From positions 1-39,244 of the forward strand of contig VMGT01000010.1 in assembly GCA_007376725.1 (NCBI GenBank): a stretch of 39,244 bases of DNA, written 5' to 3'. The stretch is from Parcubacteria group bacterium Greene1014_15 (lineage in GTDB: Bacteria; Patescibacteriota; Minisyncoccia; Phycocordibacterales; VMGT01). This document shows positions 1 through 10,318 of this stretch, piece by piece. The translations under genes were made by a program, and so were the position numbers. Position 1 is the first letter of the stretch, and the number at the start of each line of letters is the position of its first letter. The notes beneath the pieces were generated by a model that was given only the letters and a program-made list of their open reading frames with translations, had not been told where the DNA came from and made no database searches.

Positions 1-1750
1 AGAACCCGAGCTCGAAAAAATGTACAAAGAAGAAGCCACTGTCAAGGAAATCATTGATCTCGGTAAGAAACTTGAGGGATGCGTGCGGCATGTTTCCGTT
101 CATGCCGCCGGTGTCGTTATCGCTCCCACACCGCTCTCCGCATTTACGCCAACACAATTTGATCCGAAAGGCGGAAAGATCATCACACAATACGATATGC
201 ACGCAGTTGAAGACGCAGGACTCCTTAAATTTGATTTCCTTGGTATTCGCAATCTCTCAATCCTTGCCGATGCCGTCAAAATCGTTTTGCGCGAACACGG
301 AAAAGAGATCGATATTGAGAATATCCAACTCGATGACCAGAAAACATTCACCATGCTTTCAAAGGGAGAAACCATGGGACTATTTCAGCTCAATGGCACC
401 GGTATGACACGTTATCTCATCGAACTCAAACCATCGTCCATTCATGACATCAATGCCATGGTTGCTCTCTATCGTCCAGGGCCAATGGAATCTATCCCGA
501 GCTACATCGAACGGAAGCACAATACTTCTCTCGTTACCTATCTTGATCCGCGCATGAAAGACATTCTTTCACAATCATACGGCGTCATCACCTATCAGGA
601 CGATGTGCTTCTCATAGCAATCCATCTTGCGGGGTATTCGTGGCTTGAGGCAGACAATCTCCGTAAAGCAATGGGGAAAAAGATTCCAGCCGTCATGGAG
701 GCTGAAAAAGAAAAACTCACAGGGGGACTTATCAAACACGGCATGACCCCACAAAAAGCCGAACAACTCTGGCTCCTCATCGAACCGTTTGCCGCTTATG
801 GTTTTAATAAAAGTCACGCCGCAAGCTATGGCCGCGTTGCGTATCAAACTGCGTATATGAAAGCGAACTATCCCGTCGAGTATATGACTGCGGTCTTAAC
901 TGCAGACTCGGGCGATGTCGAAAAGGTCGCGGAAATTGTGGCGGAATGCAGACGCATGGGAATTCCCGTGCTGCCTCCCGATGTGAACGAAAGCTTCGGA
1001 CAATTCACGATCGTTGCCAGTAAAAGCACTGCGCCAAAAATTCGCTTTGGTCTCTTTACCATCAAAAATTTTGGTGAAGGTATCGGCAACATCATAATTG
1101 ACGAACGAGAGAAAAACGGAAAATATACTTCGCTCGCCAATTTTCTCGAGCGCATCAAAGACCGCAACTTGAATAAAAAATCTCTTGAGGCGCTTATTCA
1201 GTGCGGCGCACTCGACCACTTCGAGGAACGCGGTATCATGCTCGGCAATATGGATACGCTTCTCGCGTACAATAAAGAAACAGCAACCGGCGGCACACAG
1301 GTATCTCTCTTTGGAAGCCTTCCCGCAAGCATGATGCCAACACTGCACCTTGTGCCAACAGAGCCCATGCCGATACGCGAGAAACTCCGTTTAGAAAAAG
1401 AGCTCCTCGGCCTCTATATTTCCGGCCACCCTCTTGACACCTATCGAAAGACATTCGAAGGAAAAAAGACCAATCTCAAAATGCTCCGCGAGAAATCAAT
1501 GGAGGGCATGACTGTTGTTGCCTCCGGACTCGTCGGCAACGCAAAACAGATCTTCACCAAAAGGGGCGACAAGATGCTTTTCCTCACCGTCGAAGACTTA
1601 ACTGATAATTTAGAAGTTGTTATATTTCCGAAGGTCCTCTCCGAATTTGGCGAATTGCTCCAAGCAGAAAACTGCGTTTCTATCAAAGGTAAAATATCCA
1701 AACGTAATGGAACGCTCTCCATGATTGCGGAAGCCGTAAAGGCATTGTAG
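1..1750 (+). CDS. dnaE: DNA polymerase III alpha subunit, C-terminal part (5' end outside window)
   Basis: Reading frame is open from the window edge; HVSVHAAGVVIAP, YRPGPMESIPSYIERK, YQDDV, AYGFNKSHAASYGRVAYQTAYMKANYP motifs and C-terminal OB fold are characteristic of DnaE. Confidence 0.95.
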   Translation, partial: EPELEKMYKEEATVKEIIDLGKKLEGCVRHVSVHAAGVVIAPTPLSAFTPTQFDPKGGKIITQYDMHAVEDAGLLKFDFLGIRNLSILADAVKIVLREHGKEIDIENIQLDDQKTFTMLSKGETMGLFQLNGTGMTRYLIELKPSSIHDINAMVALYRPGPMESIPSYIERKHNTSLVTYLDPRMKDILSQSYGVITYQDDVLLIAIHLAGYSWLEADNLRKAMGKKIPAVMEAEKEKLTGGLIKHGMTPQKAEQLWLLIEPFAAYGFNKSHAASYGRVAYQTAYMKANYPVEYMTAVLTADSGDVEKVAEIVAECRRMGIPVLPPDVNESFGQFTIVASKSTAPKIRFGLFTIKNFGEGIGNIIIDEREKNGKYTSLANFLERIKDRNLNKKSLEALIQCGALDHFEERGIMLGNMDTLLAYNKETATGGTQVSLFGSLPASMMPTLHLVPTEPMPIREKLRLEKELLGLYISGHPLDTYRKTFEGKKTNLKMLREKSMEGMTVVASGLVGNAKQIFTKRGDKMLFLTVEDLTDNLEVVIFPKVLSEFGELLQAENCVSIKGKISKRNGTLSMIAEAVKAL

Positions 1751-1839
1751 TTTTATCATTTGCAAAAAAAAAGAAATCGGGCCATTATGCTGGTGGAACA
1801 TGTCGCATCAGCCAACACCTCTCTTACAAGGAGTAACCT

Positions 1840-2916
1840 GTGGCCAAAGCAAAGAACCCGACACATTTTGACAATCACGAGGCCGTGATTGACCTTTATT
1901 ACCCGCCTACCAATCTACCAGGAGTTATCAGTATCCACAACTCTCTGCGCGGCCCTGCCACAGGCGGAACTCGTCTGTGGAAATATCGCACAAAAAACTC
2001 AGTGATCGCGGACGCAAACGACCTCGCGCGCACGATGACATACAAATGTGCCATCCATGAACTTGACCATGGTGGGGGCAAAACGGTTTTCAACCGCGAT
2101 CCGAAAATTGGCCTTACCCCAGAGGAACTTCAGTGGTACGCCGAGGAAATAAATAAACTTGAGGGCCGTTTTTGGACCGGGGAAGACATCGGCTTCACTG
2201 TTGACTATGTGAACCAGATGTCGCGGTATACGAAATATGTCACAGGAAAATCGAAAGAGTTCGGCGGTGGGGGCGATCCATCTTTGCGCACCGCAGAGGG
2301 TTTGATGCATGCTATACACGCATGTCTGACATACAAAAATCTGTCGCACTATGATCTCTTCGCACATTGGTTCGTCGTTCAGGGAGCCGGCAAGGTTGGC
2401 TTTCCTTTGATCAAAAAACTTATTGAACAAAACGCGATGGTATTTTTCTGTGACACAGACAAGGAACGTGCCGCGTTTGTACAGCAAGCTTGCCCAGAGG
2501 CTACCGCCATTGATCCGAGCTCCATTTTCGAGTACGAAATCGATTTTTTTGTCCCCTGTGGAAAGGGCGGCACGGTAAACCGCGAGACAATTCCCCGCAT
2601 CGCAAAAACAGGGTGTCAATTCATAGTCCCCTCGGCAAATAATGTCCTTGGCAATTCTGCAAAAGACGCAAGGATGTTGCAACGATTCAACATCTTGCTT
2701 GCGCCGGACTACGTCGTCAATGGCGGCGGCATAATCAACATCGCATCGGAAATGCTCCCCGGCGGCTATAATGACCTCTGGGCAAAAGAAAAAACGCAAA
2801 ACATTTTTAACCTTCTGCTTTGCATTTTTGCCGAAGCAGAAAAGTCTGGCATGACCACGGTCGAGGTTGCTGACAACATTGCACGTTCACATTTGTTACG
2901 AAACAAGATTGCATAG
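1840..2916 (+). CDS. Glu/Leu/Phe/Val dehydrogenase family protein (leucine-dehydrogenase-like), GTG start
   Basis: GPATGGTRLW, K-C-A...DHGGGKTV, GxGKVG Rossmann motif, NGGGIINIASE; AAGGAG ribosome-binding site upstream. Confidence 0.85.
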   Translation: MAKAKNPTHFDNHEAVIDLYYPPTNLPGVISIHNSLRGPATGGTRLWKYRTKNSVIADANDLARTMTYKCAIHELDHGGGKTVFNRDPKIGLTPEELQWYAEEINKLEGRFWTGEDIGFTVDYVNQMSRYTKYVTGKSKEFGGGGDPSLRTAEGLMHAIHACLTYKNLSHYDLFAHWFVVQGAGKVGFPLIKKLIEQNAMVFFCDTDKERAAFVQQACPEATAIDPSSIFEYEIDFFVPCGKGGTVNRETIPRIAKTGCQFIVPSANNVLGNSAKDARMLQRFNILLAPDYVVNGGGIINIASEMLPGGYNDLWAKEKTQNIFNLLLCIFAEAEKSGMTTVEVADNIARSHLLRNKIA

Positions 2917-2925
2917 GAGTCTAGT

Positions 2926-3243
2926 ATGCTCGGAAGTGCATTAACAATTCTCTCAGGAACTCTTGCGTTCACGGTGATCTTGCTCGAAAGCACGCTCGTT
3001 AAAGTTGGCGAACGTGCAACATGGCAAGGGTATCTTTTTAGAGGCGTGCTCTTTCCTTTATTGTTGTTCGCCAGTACTGCAACCATGCTGCGCGCAATAA
3101 TTTCGGAAGGGCCTTCACGGGACCATGTTTTTGGCCTGCTCTTTGGCACAGTTTTTGTCGCTGTGATTTGGCCAATTATGTATACATATCAATGTAGACA
3201 GTACCGGCGTCAATCGCCAACTCGATCTGCCTTGCTTGAGTAA
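2926..3243 (+). CDS. hypothetical small membrane protein
   Basis: 105 aa ORF with three hydrophobic segments, ATG 10 nt after previous stop. Confidence 0.6.
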   Translation: MLGSALTILSGTLAFTVILLESTLVKVGERATWQGYLFRGVLFPLLLFASTATMLRAIISEGPSRDHVFGLLFGTVFVAVIWPIMYTYQCRQYRRQSPTRSALLE

Positions 3244-3423
3244 GGGCTCGTTAAAAAATTAATTCCCAAAGATCGCGTGCAATGCGCGGTCAGATACGAC
3301 TTGGCGCGGAATGAGCGAAACCCGAGTTGTATTCCGATACAACGAGTGGTTTTGCGAGTGAGCACGAGTCGTAGATGACTGCGCAGTGTGTGCGAGATTG
3401 GGAAGTTATTTTTTAACGAGCCC
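3244..3423. mobile_element. MITE-like long imperfect palindrome, ends GGGCTCGTTAAAAAA...TTTTTTAACGAGCCC, flanked by TAA on both sides
   Basis: Arms complementary over nearly the full 180 bp; direct TAA at 3241-3243 and 3424-3426. Confidence 0.7.
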
Positions 3424-3430
3424 TAAGAAC

Positions 3431-3461
3431 CGCCCCCACTCTCTTTTTGAGAGCGGGGGCG
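3431..3461. other. stem-loop CGCCCCCACTCTC-loop-GAGAGCGGGGGCG
   Basis: 13 bp stem with one wobble pair; no obvious U-tract. Confidence 0.5.
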
Positions 3462-3525
3462 ACTACGTTACTTTACTTTGTATATCCCACTCGCTTATGG
3501 TTAAATGAGATTTACTTTTGTACCT

Positions 3526-5268
3526 ATGAAAAAAGACATCCCCATCGAGCATATCCGCCATTCACTTGCTCATCTCCTTGCGGCAGCAGTCTTAGAGCTG
3601 TGGCCGGATGCAAAGCGAACCATCGGGCCGGCTATTGCAGACGGTTTTTATTATGACTTCGAATTCTCTTCCCCTATTGGCGACAATGATCTCCCAAAGA
3701 TTGAAAAGCAGATGCGAAAAATTCTGCCGACATGGAAAGAATTCTCACAGAGAGAAGTTTCAGCCGAGGAAGCAAGGAAAATATTTTCAGGCAATCAGTA
3801 TAAGCTTGAACTCATAGACGACATCGAAAAGCTCGGGGAGAAAATCACTATATATATATCGGGTACCTACGAAGACCTTTGCCGCGGGGGGCACGTCGAG
3901 AATGCGCACGCTATCAAGGCAGACGCTTTTACGCTCTCTCGCACGGCAGGCGCGTACTGGCGCGGAAATGAAAAAAACACAATGCTCACGCGCATATATG
4001 GTTTAGCATTTGCAAGCAAAGAAGAATTGCAGAAACATCTCACCATGCTCGAAGAAGCAAGGAAACGCGATCATAAAAAGTTGGGAAAAGAACTTGATCT
4101 GTTTACTTTCTCCGATCTTGTTGGTCCGGGGCTTCCCCTCTGGACACCGAAGGGCACACTTCTCCGACATACACTCGACGAATTCGTGTGGAGCTTGAGA
4201 AAATCGCGTGGTTACCAGCGCGTAGAAATTCCACACATTACAAAAAAAGACCTGTACGAAAAGAGTGGCCACTGGAGCAAGTTCAAAGACGAGCTTTTTC
4301 GAATCACCACGCGCGAAGATCATCTCTTTGCAATGAAGCCCATGAACTGTCCACATCATATACAAATTTATGATCGCAAGACACAAAGCTACCGCGAACT
4401 CCCGCAGCGATATGCAAATACAACGATGTGCTATCGCGACGAACAATCAGGAGAACTTTCGGGACTTTCCCGAGTACGGGCATTTACACAAGACGACGCG
4501 CATGTCTTCTGCAGATACAATCAAGTAAAAGAAGAGGTTTTCAAAGTTTGGGACATCATTACCGAATTTTATTCGGCATGCGGTTTTACGCTCTCCCCAC
4601 GCCTCTCTCTCCACGACCCGAAACATCCTGAAAAATACATGGGGGGATCTCTCGTATGGGACAGAGCTGAAAACGACCTGCGTGCGATCGTCAAAGAACG
4701 CGGCGAAGTAACTATTGAAGCGCCCGGCGAAGCTGCATTCTATGGACCAAAAATAGATTTTATGTCGCATGATTCAATTGGACGGCAGTGGCAGCTTGCA
4801 ACAATCCAACTCGACATGAGCCAGCCCGAAAGTTTTGATCTCACGTGTATCAATGAAAAAGGAGAGAAGGAACGAATCGTCATGATCCATGCTGCGATCA
4901 TGGGTTCGATCGAGAGGTTTCTGTCGGTATATATTGAACATTGTGCCGGAGCTTTTCCTCTCTGGCTCGCGCCCGTACAAGTGAAAGTGCTCCCTATTGG
5001 CGATGCCCAGCTCAACTATGCAAAAGGCATACATGCAACACTTTCGCAGCAAGGCATTCGCACCGAACTCGACGATGCAAATGAAACACTCGGCAAAAAA
5101 ATCCGCACAGCAAAACTCGAAAAAGTTCCCTACTTCCTTGTCCTCGGCAATCAAGAACTCGCCTCGCGCACCATCACACTCGAGAGCCGCGACCGGGGCA
5201 ACCAAGGCACCCTCTCGCTCGACGCCCTCACCGATCGCCTCGGGGAAGAGATTCAGCTGAAAAAATAA
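3526..5268 (+). CDS. thrS: threonyl-tRNA synthetase lacking N-terminal TGS domain
   Basis: HSLAHLLAAAV, MNCPHHIQIY, RYANTTMCYRDEQSGELSGLSRVRAFTQDDAHVF; an alternative start at 3505 is possible. Confidence 0.95.
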   Translation: MKKDIPIEHIRHSLAHLLAAAVLELWPDAKRTIGPAIADGFYYDFEFSSPIGDNDLPKIEKQMRKILPTWKEFSQREVSAEEARKIFSGNQYKLELIDDIEKLGEKITIYISGTYEDLCRGGHVENAHAIKADAFTLSRTAGAYWRGNEKNTMLTRIYGLAFASKEELQKHLTMLEEARKRDHKKLGKELDLFTFSDLVGPGLPLWTPKGTLLRHTLDEFVWSLRKSRGYQRVEIPHITKKDLYEKSGHWSKFKDELFRITTREDHLFAMKPMNCPHHIQIYDRKTQSYRELPQRYANTTMCYRDEQSGELSGLSRVRAFTQDDAHVFCRYNQVKEEVFKVWDIITEFYSACGFTLSPRLSLHDPKHPEKYMGGSLVWDRAENDLRAIVKERGEVTIEAPGEAAFYGPKIDFMSHDSIGRQWQLATIQLDMSQPESFDLTCINEKGEKERIVMIHAAIMGSIERFLSVYIEHCAGAFPLWLAPVQVKVLPIGDAQLNYAKGIHATLSQQGIRTELDDANETLGKKIRTAKLEKVPYFLVLGNQELASRTITLESRDRGNQGTLSLDALTDRLGEEIQLKK

Positions 5269-5306
5269 GTTCGTCAAAAAAACAATCACTGATCGTCAGC
5301 AACAAT

Positions 5307-5476
5307 ATATACTGTGAATTACGAAATGCCAAAATCCACCCCGCCCCTCCTTTGCAAAGGAGGGAGTTCACATCCCCCTTGCTCTCCCTTTACAAAGGGG
5401 GAAATTCTTCAAGCTCCTCCCTTTGAAAAGGGAGGGTGGGAGGGATTTCTGACAGTTTCGTAATTCAAAGTATATA
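5307..5476. repeat. composite hairpin repeat: outer arms TATATACT..GAATTACGAAA / TTTCGTAATTC..AGTATATA enclosing CTCCTTTGCAAAGGAG-type palindromes
   Basis: Outer arms are reverse complements; three internal CCCTTTnnAAAGGG palindromes. Confidence 0.65.
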
Positions 5477-5502
5477 CAGCAGACAACAACCGGGACTGCA
5501 AC

Positions 5503-5527
5503 AAAAAGCGCCTTTCGGCGCTTTTTT
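5503..5527. terminator. bidirectional intrinsic terminator between convergent genes
   Basis: AAAAAGCGCC-tttc-GGCGCTTTTTT. Confidence 0.8.
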
Positions 5528-5532
5528 GAGTT

Positions 5533-6219
5533 CTACTTATTGTAGTTTCCGAAATACTTGATCTTTGCCTGTTCCCGCAGACCGGAAATCAAGGTCTCTG
5601 CCTCCGTATTGAGTTTTGTCCCCTTGATTTGTTCGCTTATCTGCGCTTTGGTCTCTTCCTCCTTGCCTTTTACGAGCTTGATCTTGTTTTCTTTTATAAA
5701 TGCCGCCACCTCTTCATCAGTCACCGTTATCTTATCGGCAATCAATTTTTCAAGTTTCATTTCAAGTTCCACTTGCTCGCGCAATGATTCTTCGGTCAGG
5801 CCTTGTGCAGCAAGCAAGGCCGCAAGAGTTCCTCCCTGCTCAACAATCCGATCTGCCAAAACTTTGATTTTTGCCGAGGTCTCTTCATCTGGAACTGTAA
5901 TATCCTGCTTTTTCGCTTCATCAAGAATCAGCCGCTGCGTAATAAGCATATCGAGCACCTGCTTGCCATTCTTTTTTTCAAGTTCACGAACTACTTCCGA
6001 GCGGCTGATAAAACTTCCGTTTACCGATGCCGCTACAAAATAGCCTTTGAGTACAAACAAAACAACGCCCACAAGAACAATAATAACTCCGATGGCAATG
6101 ATTTTTTTTGATCGTTTCTTGGTCTCTCCATACTCACCATAACCGTGGTCATTGTTCGTATTTTCATGAGTTCCATACATGTGCTTTTCTTCGTGCGTGT
6201 GTGTAATTTGATTTTCCAT
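5533..6219 (-). CDS. membrane-anchored SurA N-terminal-domain-like protein
   Basis: Single N-terminal TM followed by VNGSFISRSEVVRELEKKNGKQVLDMLITQRLILDEAKKQ typical of SurA_N. Confidence 0.75.
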   Translation of the reverse strand: MENQITHTHEEKHMYGTHENTNNDHGYGEYGETKKRSKKIIAIGVIIVLVGVVLFVLKGYFVAASVNGSFISRSEVVRELEKKNGKQVLDMLITQRLILDEAKKQDITVPDEETSAKIKVLADRIVEQGGTLAALLAAQGLTEESLREQVELEMKLEKLIADKITVTDEEVAAFIKENKIKLVKGKEEETKAQISEQIKGTKLNTEAETLISGLREQAKIKYFGNYNK

Positions 6220-6223
6220 GTAA

Positions 6224-8284
6224 TTAAATATCTACGTTTGCAGCCTTAGCATTAGATTGAATAAATGATTTCCGTGCAACAACATCCGTCCCCATAAGAA
6301 TGTCAAACACTTTGTCCGCTTCCTGTGCATCTTCGACCGTCACTTTTTTAATAATGCGACGAGCAGGGTCCATGGTCGTTTCCCAAAGCTCTTCGGCGCT
6401 CATTTCTCCAAGACCTTTGTATCGCTGCACACTGATCTTCTGTTTTTTTTCTTTGCTCTCCGTCTCTGCCTCTTCTTCCTCCACAGGCGCTTCTTCTTCA
6501 GCAGACTCAACCTCTTCGGCAAGTGCAGCATCTTTTCCGAGATATTGTATCTTTTCCTCGTCAGAATACAAATACACCACCTCTTTCCCCTTTTTCACTT
6601 TATACAACGGAGATACCGCAATGTAAATATGGCCGTCCTCGATAAGCTGTTTGAAGTAGCGATAGAAGAACGTCAGATAGAGCGTCTTGATATGCGAACC
6701 GTCAACATCCGCATCGGCCATAATCACGAGCTTGCCATAGCGAAGTTTTGCCATATTGAACTCATCGCCAATACCCGCTCCGATCGCTATGACGAGTGCA
6801 CGAAATTTATCAGATGAGAGCACCTTGTCAAGTCGCGCCCGCTCCACATTGAGCACCTTCCCAAAAAGCGGAAGAATTGCCTGTGTGCGCCGATCCCGCG
6901 CCATTTTTGCCGAGCCTCCGGCGCTGTCGCCTTCCACAATATAGAGTTCCGTTTCTTCGACGTCATCACTCTGGCAATCTGCGAGCTTGCCGGGAAGTGT
7001 CATGCCTTCAAGCGCACCTTTGCGGAGCACGCTGTCCTTTGCAGCTTTCGCAGCTTTGCGCGCCTTGAGCGCAAGAACGGTTTTATTCACCATCATCCGC
7101 GCATCTTCCGGATTTTCTTCAAGAAATGCAGCGAGCGATTCGCCGAATACGTTCTCAACAGCGCCGCGCGCTTCAACGCTCCCCAGTTTATCTTTCGTCT
7201 GACCTTCAAACTGTACCTCACGGAGCTTTACTGAAATCACCGCCGTTATGCCTTCAAGAACATCATCGCCTGTAAAATTTTCTTCTTTTTCTTTAAGAAT
7301 ATTTGCTTTGCGCGCGTATGTATTAAGCGTGCGCGTGAGCGCCGTCTTAAAACCGGTCAGATGCGTACCACCACCCGGATTAAATGTATTATTCGCAAAT
7401 GCAAGGATGCGCGATGAGATATCATCAATATACTGCAACGCAACCTCAATCGATTCCACACCCATCTCAACCGCCGGTTTTTCAACATAAAAAACATTTT
7501 TGTGCACCGGCTTCTCTGTTTGATTCAGAAACTTTACGAGTGATATAAGACCTCCTTCGAAATAGAACGTCATGCTCGGAATGTCGAGCTTGAGATCCTT
7601 AATGTAAAGAGATGCACTCGGATCGATCTTGTCGCTGTAGTTGCGTGCATCAATAATCGTCACACGCATACCGCGAACAAGATATGCCTGTTGGCGCAAA
7701 CGCGACACGATCTTTTCAAAATCAAAAACAACTTCTTCAAAAATAGAGTCGTCGGGCGTAAACATCACTACCGTGCCGCGCAGTTTCGACGGACCGATAC
7801 GCTTTACTTTTGCCTGCGGCTTACCCCGCTTGTATTCCTGAATAAATTGCCCGCCATCGCGATACACAACAGCGCAGGCATAATTTGAGAGCGCGTTCGC
7901 GACAGAAATACCAACACCATGCAAGCCTCCCGAGACCGTGTATCCTTCGCCTCCAAACTTGCCGCCAGCATGAAGCGTTGTCATGATCGTCTCGAGCGCA
8001 GATACTTTTGTCTGTGGGTGCATGTCGACAGGAATGCCGCGGCCATTGTCTGCAACACGTATCAAATTATTCGGAAGAAGCACGACTTCGATATCGTCGG
8101 CATGTCCCGCCATCGCTTCGTCGCGCGCATTATCGAACGCCTCCCAGATCAGGTGATGCAGCCCTTCCGGGCCCGTCGTGCCGATATACATGCCGGGGCG
8201 CTTGCGTACAGGCTCAAGACCCTCAAGGACAGTGATATCCTGAGCGCTATAACTTCCCTTTTTTACGGATTTTTTTGCCGCCAT
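6224..8284 (-). CDS. gyrB: DNA gyrase subunit B
   Basis: VRKRPGMYIGTTGPEGLHHLIWEAFDNARDEAMAG, GGLHGVGISVANALS, EGDSAGGSAKMARDR, QRYKGLGEM. Confidence 0.95.
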   Translation of the reverse strand: MAAKKSVKKGSYSAQDITVLEGLEPVRKRPGMYIGTTGPEGLHHLIWEAFDNARDEAMAGHADDIEVVLLPNNLIRVADNGRGIPVDMHPQTKVSALETIMTTLHAGGKFGGEGYTVSGGLHGVGISVANALSNYACAVVYRDGGQFIQEYKRGKPQAKVKRIGPSKLRGTVVMFTPDDSIFEEVVFDFEKIVSRLRQQAYLVRGMRVTIIDARNYSDKIDPSASLYIKDLKLDIPSMTFYFEGGLISLVKFLNQTEKPVHKNVFYVEKPAVEMGVESIEVALQYIDDISSRILAFANNTFNPGGGTHLTGFKTALTRTLNTYARKANILKEKEENFTGDDVLEGITAVISVKLREVQFEGQTKDKLGSVEARGAVENVFGESLAAFLEENPEDARMMVNKTVLALKARKAAKAAKDSVLRKGALEGMTLPGKLADCQSDDVEETELYIVEGDSAGGSAKMARDRRTQAILPLFGKVLNVERARLDKVLSSDKFRALVIAIGAGIGDEFNMAKLRYGKLVIMADADVDGSHIKTLYLTFFYRYFKQLIEDGHIYIAVSPLYKVKKGKEVVYLYSDEEKIQYLGKDAALAEEVESAEEEAPVEEEEAETESKEKKQKISVQRYKGLGEMSAEELWETTMDPARRIIKKVTVEDAQEADKVFDILMGTDVVARKSFIQSNAKAANVDI

Positions 8285-8384
8285 ATAGTGATTAACTCAA
8301 ACAAAAAGGCGCTAAAATGGCCTTTGAAATGTGCCTGCAGTATAGCACAAAATACCCTGTCAGGGAAACAGAAAAGTGGATAAT

Positions 8385-10310
8385 TTACCGCACCTTCCAG
8401 CCTTTCTTTTTTTGGAGCGCCGTTGTAATTTTTTCCATAATTGGAGTTATTTCCGCATCCGCAAGCGTTCGTTCTTCCGATTGAAAAACAAGACTGAACG
8501 CGTATGAAATTTTGTCTTCTGTTTTGTATGTATCAAAAAGCCGCTTCTGCACGAGCAACTCTCCCGCCTCTGCAGTAATCACCAAGAGAACATCCTCCGG
8601 TTCTGTGTGTTCCGGAACAAAGAGTGCAATATCACGCGCAATAAACGGATACGGAGAAATCTTTTTGTATACCGTAGTCAAATGTTCCCTTTGTACCTCG
8701 AGTCGTTCGCCAACATCGAAGGAAACTCTTGAGGAAAGGGCATCAAGATCTACCTCGAGCACATTGTCATGCAGTTTTCCTTCCACTATTGTTCCCAACT
8801 TTTCCGAGAATAGTTTTTCAACAGCGCGCAGTTGTTCCGTCTCTTTCTCTTTTTTCTTCGTCATGTTTTTTATGCCGATCCCGAGCAGCCATTTCTCACC
8901 CACCTTGGTAAACACGTTTCCTATTTCAAAGATACGCACCGTATCAATACCAAGAAGTGGGGCATTGAGTTTATTCGATGCAAGACTTGCTGACAAACCA
9001 ACCGCGAGATCTTTGCGAAGGAATTTTTTGTCCGCCGCAAGGGCGTTTTCAAGCTCAATGTCTCCTGCATGCACAAACCCATACGTATACACTTCAATAA
9101 AACCAAGCTCCACCAGTATGCTGCGGATCCTATACGAAAGGAGCACTTTCGGATTCACGAAAACATTCTTCACCTGTGGTAATTTTTTTGGCTTCACGTG
9201 CTCATACCCATACATGCGCCCAACCTCCTCGATCAAGTCTTCTTTAATGGTAATATCAAGACGTTCGAACGGAGGCGTCACAACATAGACATCCCCGTCA
9301 TCTTCAATTCCTGCTGAAAGCGTCCGCAAAATTTTTTCCGCAACAGAAGCCGGAATATCAGTGCCTATGAGAGAACAAATCTCTTCGAGCATTATCCGTA
9401 CCGCAGAAAGTTCAACCGGTTCTTTGTATGCATCAACAAAACCTTCAACCCGCACACCATCCCCCGCAGCTATTTCGAGTACGAGATTCGCAGCCGCAAC
9501 AAGCGCAGGGAACGTGAGCTCGGGCGAGAGTTCGTGTTCAAAACGCACAGACGCATCGGTACGCAAGCCAAGCGCCTGTGCGGTTTTTCTCACAGAGATG
9601 GGATCAAAGTTTGCCGACTCAAGAAGTATATTTTTTGTTTTCGTTGTAATTTCTGCGGAAGTGCCCCCTTTTATACCTGCTATGCCAATTGGCTTATCTG
9701 CAGTGCCATCCGTGATAAGGAGCATATCTTCACTCAGTTTATACTCTCCTCCGCCAAGCGTCTTTGCAATTTCTCCCGCTTTTGCTGTTCGAACGTCGAT
9801 AACAACCTTGCTCTCTTTCGACTCTAACTTATCCATATCAAACGCATGGAGAGGCTGGCCAATATCGAACATCACAAAATTCGCCGCATCAACGATGTTA
9901 TTGATGGACTTTTGACCAATCGCAGCAAGTCTTTTTTGTAGCCATTCCGGTGAAGAACCGACCGTAACGTTTTCAAGAACAAGGCCACTATACCTCTTGC
10001 ACAGTTTTTCACTCTCAATATGTACATCAAGTTTCTCTGATTGCGACCACATGTTCGTAGACATAAGCAAAGGATTTCGTTCAAGAGGACGATCAAGCAG
10101 CAACGCAACATCCTTCGCAACGCCCACATGTCCCAAACAATCATGGGCGCGGTTCGGAAGCGTTTTCATTTCAAAAATAATGTCATCATCGTGCTCAGAG
10201 AGTCCTTCAATCTCAAATGAATGCATCGTCAAAAGATCTGCCAATTCTTTTGGTTTTGGCAGAGGCTCTTTGAAATATGATTGAAGCCAGTTGTAACTGA
10301 TGCGCATCAT
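8385..10310 (-). CDS. pheT: phenylalanyl-tRNA synthetase beta subunit, lacking the N-terminal tRNA-binding (OB) insertion
   Basis: MMRISYNWLQSYF start, NRAHDCLGHVGVAKDVALLL, DLIEEVGRMYGYEHV, C-terminal FDX-ACB-like region. Confidence 0.93.
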   Translation of the reverse strand: MMRISYNWLQSYFKEPLPKPKELADLLTMHSFEIEGLSEHDDDIIFEMKTLPNRAHDCLGHVGVAKDVALLLDRPLERNPLLMSTNMWSQSEKLDVHIESEKLCKRYSGLVLENVTVGSSPEWLQKRLAAIGQKSINNIVDAANFVMFDIGQPLHAFDMDKLESKESKVVIDVRTAKAGEIAKTLGGGEYKLSEDMLLITDGTADKPIGIAGIKGGTSAEITTKTKNILLESANFDPISVRKTAQALGLRTDASVRFEHELSPELTFPALVAAANLVLEIAAGDGVRVEGFVDAYKEPVELSAVRIMLEEICSLIGTDIPASVAEKILRTLSAGIEDDGDVYVVTPPFERLDITIKEDLIEEVGRMYGYEHVKPKKLPQVKNVFVNPKVLLSYRIRSILVELGFIEVYTYGFVHAGDIELENALAADKKFLRKDLAVGLSASLASNKLNAPLLGIDTVRIFEIGNVFTKVGEKWLLGIGIKNMTKKKEKETEQLRAVEKLFSEKLGTIVEGKLHDNVLEVDLDALSSRVSFDVGERLEVQREHLTTVYKKISPYPFIARDIALFVPEHTEPEDVLLVITAEAGELLVQKRLFDTYKTEDKISYAFSLVFQSEERTLADAEITPIMEKITTALQKKKGWKVR

Positions 10311-10318
10311 ACTCTAAT

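Noticed and set aside
1999-2799. Long minus-strand ORF (266 aa) antisense to the dehydrogenase
   Set aside because: Shadow ORF of a well-supported conserved CDS; no recognisable motifs.
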